Below, in pieces: positions 60,196-64,000 of a stretch of 64,000 nt of DNA. The stretch lies in assembly GCF_025994315.1 (NCBI RefSeq), contig NZ_BAQE01000001.1; one strand, given 5' to 3'. Each line of letters begins with the position of its first letter. Position 1 is the stretch's first letter. The stretch is from Swaminathania salitolerans. GTDB taxonomy: Bacteria > Pseudomonadota > Alphaproteobacteria > Acetobacterales > Acetobacteraceae. The notes below the pieces were generated by a model that worked only from the letters and a program-made list of their open reading frames with translations, was not told the DNA's origin and made no database searches. The translations under genes and the position numbers were made by a program.

Positions 60196-61541
60196 AAAAG
60201 CCCGGATGTCTCGCGCTCCTCGCGACTCTCTTCCTTTTCCCGGCAGCAGCACAGGCGGCGCCGGAAAAGGAGACGCAACTGATCGAAAAGGGGCGCTATC
60301 TGGCCGCGGCATCGGATTGCGCCGCCTGTCATACCCATGACAGCCGTCATCCCTATGCGGGAGGCAATCCGTTCCTTCTTCCGATCGGCACGCTCTATGC
60401 TCCGAACATCACGCCCGATCGCAAGGCCGGAATCGGGGATTATACCGAAGCGGATTTTTCAAACGCCCTGCGTCGCGGCATAGGAAAAGGCGGCAAGCCC
60501 CTCTACCCGGCCATGCCTTTCCCATCCTATGCGCGTATGAGCGACGCCGACATCCACGCCTTGTGGGCCTATTTCCACAACGATGTCGCCCCGGACCCGG
60601 CCAGCGTGCCTGCGAACAAGATCCCGTGGCCGCTTTCCATGCGGTGGCCCATGACGCTGTGGCGTATCGCCTTCGCTCCGACCCCGGCCGAGGCGCGCAA
60701 AAGCGCGGAGCGTCATTTCCCGTCTCAGGAGACAGCGCGCGGCGCCTATCTCGTCGAAGGCCCCGGGCATTGCGGCGCCTGTCATACACCGCGCGCGATA
60801 ACCTTTCAGGAAAAGGCACTCTCGAGCGACGGGAACGATCTTTACCTCTCGGGCGGTGCCGCTGTCGACGGCTGGACACCCGTCAACCTGCGTCAGGACA
60901 ATCGTACCGGACTGGGAAGATGGCGTGAGGAGGACATCGTCGCCTTTCTGGAAACCGGGCGTAATCTGCATGGCTCGGCCTTCGGGGGCATGACCGATGC
61001 GATCGTACACGGCACACAGCATCTCACGGATCAGGATCTCCGCGCCATCGCGCATTACCTGAAAACCAGCCTGCCCGCACGCAAGGGAGAAGCCCCCTGG
61101 ACATATGATCCGGCGGTGGCGAAAGCGCTTCAGCAAGGCACTCTGCCGGATAAGGGCGCGCGGCTTTATGTCGATCGTTGCGCCGCATGTCACCGCACGG
61201 ACGGACATGGCTACGCGCCGGCCTTCCCGCCGCTTGCAGGCAACCCGGTCGTCATGAACCCCGATCCCGGATCGCTCATTCTGATCGTACTGCGTGGTTC
61301 CACGCTCCCTCCCACCGAACAGGCGCCCTCACCATTCACGATGCCTGGCTTCGCATCCCTCATGTCAGATCGGGATGTCGCCGAGGTCGTCACGTTCATC
61401 CGCCGCTCCTGGGGCAACAATGCGCGCGTGGTGACGCAAGACGATGTCAGGACATTCCGGAAACATAACGGTCAATGGATCGATGACAAACCGCCATCGC
61501 CCATGAACCGAGCGTCCTCTCCCCGGGAAAACGCACCCTGA
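60192..61541 (+). CDS. Tri-haem cytochrome c subunit of the dehydrogenase
   Basis: This 449-residue secreted cytochrome (signal peptide ending AAAQA-AP) has three C-x2-C-H haem sites: CAACH at 43-47, CGACH at 194-198 and CAACH at 330-334. This matches the membrane-anchoring electron carrier of acetic acid bacterial dehydrogenases, which passes electrons to ubiquinone. It starts inside the large-subunit stop (ATGA). The C-terminal ~30 residues are Pro/Asn-rich. Confidence 0.88.
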   Translation: MKKPGCLALLATLFLFPAAAQAAPEKETQLIEKGRYLAAASDCAACHTHDSRHPYAGGNPFLLPIGTLYAPNITPDRKAGIGDYTEADFSNALRRGIGKGGKPLYPAMPFPSYARMSDADIHALWAYFHNDVAPDPASVPANKIPWPLSMRWPMTLWRIAFAPTPAEARKSAERHFPSQETARGAYLVEGPGHCGACHTPRAITFQEKALSSDGNDLYLSGGAAVDGWTPVNLRQDNRTGLGRWREEDIVAFLETGRNLHGSAFGGMTDAIVHGTQHLTDQDLRAIAHYLKTSLPARKGEAPWTYDPAVAKALQQGTLPDKGARLYVDRCAACHRTDGHGYAPAFPPLAGNPVVMNPDPGSLILIVLRGSTLPPTEQAPSPFTMPGFASLMSDRDVAEVVTFIRRSWGNNARVVTQDDVRTFRKHNGQWIDDKPPSPMNRASSPRENAP

Positions 61542-61578
61542 TCCGGCGGATGTCCGAGCGCAGCAATCCTCAGCGGCG

Positions 61579-62835
61579 TCATCGCTGGAACCGGTAGATC
61601 ACACAGCCCTGGAAACCCCGCCCGCCGGGGCTGGTCTGCCCTTCCGCACGCGCACCGTAGGCTCCGCCGCCACCAGCTCCGTATTTCGTCGCATTGTGCC
61701 CGAGCAGCGCCCCCGCGCGCCCCGCTCCACCCCACGGACCATCGGCGCCATTCCCGGCGAATACATATGTGCCTGCCTGGCCATCGCTCCCGCAGCCCCC
61801 GTACAGACTCCATAACGTGCCGCCTGTAGCACTGCCCCCGCTCCCCCCCGACGCATTTTGCGGACCGGTGAACTGTCCCGCCCCCCCTCCTTCGGCCGAG
61901 AGCAGGAGAGTCCCGTCATAAGTCACGAAACTCGTTCCTCCACGATTATCCGGCCCGCCACCGAGTCCGATCGTGACAGAAAGCGCAGCGCTGTGACGCG
62001 GATCGACGCGATAGATACCCCATGCATCGCCGCCAGCTCCGCCGCCGCCGCCCGAAAACGAACCGCTCTCGGCGCTGACGGCCGAACTCGACGCTCCCCC
62101 CCCTCCGGCACCGATGACACGTAATTCCACATGAGAAGCCCAGGCCGGAATGGTGAGAATCTGGCTGGCAAAGCAAAGCGCGTGGGACTGGGCGATCTGC
62201 TGGACGAAGTCGATCGTCGCATAATCCGCAAGGCGTGGTCGGAAGGCTTCGGCGGGACGGGGAACCACTCCGCTCATCGTTGCCGCGCTGGACGGGACGT
62301 CCAGCCTGTAGAGGGGAACGACGACCGCACCGTATAGGTCCGGCTGGCTGGTTGCGATCACGAAAGAAATCTGCCCGGCACGACGGGTCGGCAGTGCCTT
62401 TCCCCGGTTATCCGGTCCGGCCATCGTACGGTCGGGATCGTCGGCGTCGAAGAAGGGAAGCACTTCATTGCAGTCGTCGGCTTCCCTGCAAACGGCATAA
62501 ACGGTCACGACGGCCCCGGTCAGGGGAATATCCAGAGAAATCTCCTCGTCGTGATGGAAAAGACATTGCGTCACGACCGGCGCCGCATCCAGCCCGGCGC
62601 TCGGGCTTCCTATCCGTGTCCAGTCCAGCGCATAGGGCGCGACGATCGTGCCCGGTCCGATCGCGACAGAGAGCGACTCGCTGGACACGGTGCAGGCGAG
62701 ACCCGTAGCCGTTACGGTGTCGCTTCCAAGCAGAACGCTCGCCAGTCGCCCCAGCCCCTCTTTCGCATAGCGTCCGAGACGCAGGAGATCGGTATCGAGC
62801 GGCACGGATCCTGCATAGACAATCGGTCGATCCAT
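61579..62835 (-). CDS. Glycine-rich tail-fibre-like protein
   Basis: This 418-residue protein begins MDRPIVYAGSVPLDTDLLR. The first ~250 residues look like a phage tail attachment region, and the rest is a Gly/Ser-rich domain (GAGGGGASSSA, GGGGGAGGDAWG, GYGAGGGGAYGA) as in glycine-rich tail-fibre tips. It overlaps the next gene's stop by one base. It is convergent with the cytochrome c gene. Prophage or tailocin origin is inferred. Confidence 0.7.
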   Translation of the reverse strand: MDRPIVYAGSVPLDTDLLRLGRYAKEGLGRLASVLLGSDTVTATGLACTVSSESLSVAIGPGTIVAPYALDWTRIGSPSAGLDAAPVVTQCLFHHDEEISLDIPLTGAVVTVYAVCREADDCNEVLPFFDADDPDRTMAGPDNRGKALPTRRAGQISFVIATSQPDLYGAVVVPLYRLDVPSSAATMSGVVPRPAEAFRPRLADYATIDFVQQIAQSHALCFASQILTIPAWASHVELRVIGAGGGGASSSAVSAESGSFSGGGGGAGGDAWGIYRVDPRHSAALSVTIGLGGGPDNRGGTSFVTYDGTLLLSAEGGGAGQFTGPQNASGGSGGSATGGTLWSLYGGCGSDGQAGTYVFAGNGADGPWGGAGRAGALLGHNATKYGAGGGGAYGARAEGQTSPGGRGFQGCVIYRFQR

Positions 62836-63494
62836 CACATATCCATCCTTATCCAGGCAGTGACACCCAGCGCCTTGACGTCTTTTACAGCCGTGCAGAG
62901 TGCACGCGTGGTCAAAGGCAATTTCGGCATCAGCTCGAGACAGAACTGTCCGCCTGCGAGGCTTCCGTACCGCAGACGTGTTGCGCCATATCCGCCAAGC
63001 ACGTTCAGCGCGCCGCAATCGCGCACCGATCCGGGCTCGATCAGTCTCGGCGGAGCGCCGGCGATCTGTCTCACAGCCTCCGAAACGGCTCTGCGCGTCG
63101 TCTTCTCCGCCGAGATCGCCTCGATCATGCGGCGGCGAAAATGCGTGTCCTTCTCCTGCGGGAGACGACACATGCCGGAGCTCCCGAACAGATCGGTCGC
63201 AGCCATATCCAGAAAGACACCGCGCACCGAGCCGATACGGGTCTGATCGCGAACGACGCCCATCAGCGACCAGATCTGCGACAGAACAGCCCCGAAACCG
63301 GTGAGCAGCGCCTGCAAACGCGGTGCGTCTTCTTCCTCGTCTCCCCGATAGACGGGAAACCAGCCCTCAGGCAGGATCAGACGCAGGCGACGTGCGAAAT
63401 CCCGTGCCGTTCCCGGAGCCGGATAGGTGTCGAACAGGATCTTTCTGTCTGTAGCATGCAACCGGGCGTCATCGCGGTCTCTGACGATCGCCAT
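62835..63494 (-). CDS. Phage tail/baseplate-type protein
   Basis: This 219-residue protein resembles phage baseplate wedge proteins (gpI/YmfQ-like): VFLDMAATDLFG, then KDTHFRRRMIEAI, then TTRRAVSEAVRQIAGAPP. In such proteins this region links the baseplate to the fibre. It abuts both neighbours (1-base overlaps), as in phage tail operons. There is no signal peptide. Confidence 0.65.
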   Translation of the reverse strand: MAIVRDRDDARLHATDRKILFDTYPAPGTARDFARRLRLILPEGWFPVYRGDEEEDAPRLQALLTGFGAVLSQIWSLMGVVRDQTRIGSVRGVFLDMAATDLFGSSGMCRLPQEKDTHFRRRMIEAISAEKTTRRAVSEAVRQIAGAPPRLIEPGSVRDCGALNVLGGYGATRLRYGSLAGGQFCLELMPKLPLTTRALCTAVKDVKALGVTAWIRMDM

Positions 63495-64000
63495 CAGCCG
63501 CCCACCTGCTCGACCGAAAACAACGGGACACGATAATCACGGCCGTTGACATTGAGATGCAGGAATCCACCCTCGGCACGAGCGGGCAGCGCTCCGCCCA
63601 CACCCGATACCGGTGACGCCATCTGGATCTCTCCTCCTTCCGCAGGATAAAGCCCGAGATTGGGAGAGCCGTTCTCTCCCTTCTGCACATAAACCCCCGC
63701 CGCCGCGAGATCGCTCCCTGCCTGGATATTGAGCGTGTTCGTCGGCTTTGCATTGGGCAGGACCGAAAACAGCAACTGCCCCGACATGTTCGTCACGAGA
63801 AATCCGTCATCGGAAAACTGAAGGCGCTGTCCCCTCGCCGTTTGCGATACGGTCGAGAACATCATCGCTCCGGCATCGAGCCCCTGTACGCCCTCCCGGC
63901 TCTCGGGCGTGCGCCACTCGATCCCCTGGTTCCGCGCCATCGAGATCGCACAGCCATAGCCGCTGTCATCTCCATCGGTCCCGGCCAGAGACGTATTGCC
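63494..64000 (-). CDS. Phage-structural-like protein, partial (open at the window edge)
   Basis: The reading frame is open through 64000 on the minus strand, so the 5' end is outside the window. An ATG at 63940 exists, but the 20 codons before it are also open (SLAGTDGDDSGYGCAIS). The visible part is beta-rich with Gly turns (GVYVQKGENGSPNLGLYP) and is likely a phage tail or decoration protein given its neighbours. No family is named with confidence. Confidence 0.55.
   Translation of the reverse strand, partial: GNTSLAGTDGDDSGYGCAISMARNQGIEWRTPESREGVQGLDAGAMMFSTVSQTARGQRLQFSDDGFLVTNMSGQLLFSVLPNAKPTNTLNIQAGSDLAAAGVYVQKGENGSPNLGLYPAEGGEIQMASPVSGVGGALPARAEGGFLHLNVNGRDYRVPLFSVEQVGG

Noticed and set aside
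1..64000. CRISPR array
   Set aside because: The tandem repeats seen are 9-15 bp and contiguous, with no spacers of uniform length; no cas genes occur.
1..64000. tRNA or rRNA genes
   Set aside because: I found no stretch with a recognisable T-loop and acceptor stem and no rRNA signature.

Overview
The window is high-GC DNA whose genes point to an acetic acid bacterium (Acetobacteraceae, Alphaproteobacteria). The main clues are a three-component periplasmic dehydrogenase (Tat-exported small subunit, GMC flavoprotein, tri-haem cytochrome c), two Hint-domain surface-type proteins of the kind common in Acetobacteraceae, an alphaproteobacterial ileS-lspA-bamF cluster, hrcA beside rph, and a pyrB-pyrC' pair. 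I cannot name the genus from sequence alone. I recognised no rRNA, tRNA or CRISPR array.

Layout. 1-8.1 kb: bfd behind a Fur-like box; hrcA; a MOSC protein; an rph-rdgB-(alginate-lyase-like protein) operon; a LysE exporter; an ABC exporter; nth. 8.2-15.6 kb: a large beta-helix/Hint protein, a DUF1330 protein, a CPA1 antiporter, comEC, and a secreted NUP-family protein. 16-24.3 kb: a tightly packed plus-strand run gltX-pyrB-pyrC'-plsY-dprA-topA. 24.4-27.9 kb: an S41 protease whose signal peptide lies upstream of its first ATG, a DUF1491 protein, and an OmpA-like porin with a strong terminator. 27.9-29.75 kb: an IS1595-type element with a wrecked transposase and an intact P63C-domain passenger gene, apparently inserted into the T-tract of the ompA terminator. 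29.8-33.6 kb: a second Hint protein, then cysK divergent from an Rrf2-type regulator. 33.7-41 kb: envelope lipoprotein and secreted proteins, parE with a repetitive N-terminal extension, an EamA exporter, a YfdX protein, and mutL. 41-50.4 kb (minus strand): bamF, lspA, ileS, then ribF, mtnC, mtnD, mtnB, tatA, a CHAP lipoprotein and recX. 50.4-57.5 kb (plus): a D-aminopeptidase-like enzyme, then argD-argF-hslO-unknown gene, followed by a lipoprotein gene. 57.7-61.5 kb: the dehydrogenase operon. 61.6-64 kb (minus): three phage-tail-like genes, the last open at the window edge.

Most of the window is ordinary chromosome: pyrimidine, arginine and methionine-salvage metabolism, DNA repair and topology, and envelope biogenesis. 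The parts that stand out are the degenerate IS1595/P63C element, the paired Hint proteins with a shared uncharacterised C-terminal module, several enzyme-like proteins that have lost catalytic residues (the PL7-like protein and the dihydroorotase homologue), and a recurring pattern of short 9-15 bp tandem repeats sitting exactly at gene ends, some of which repeat an in-frame stop codon.
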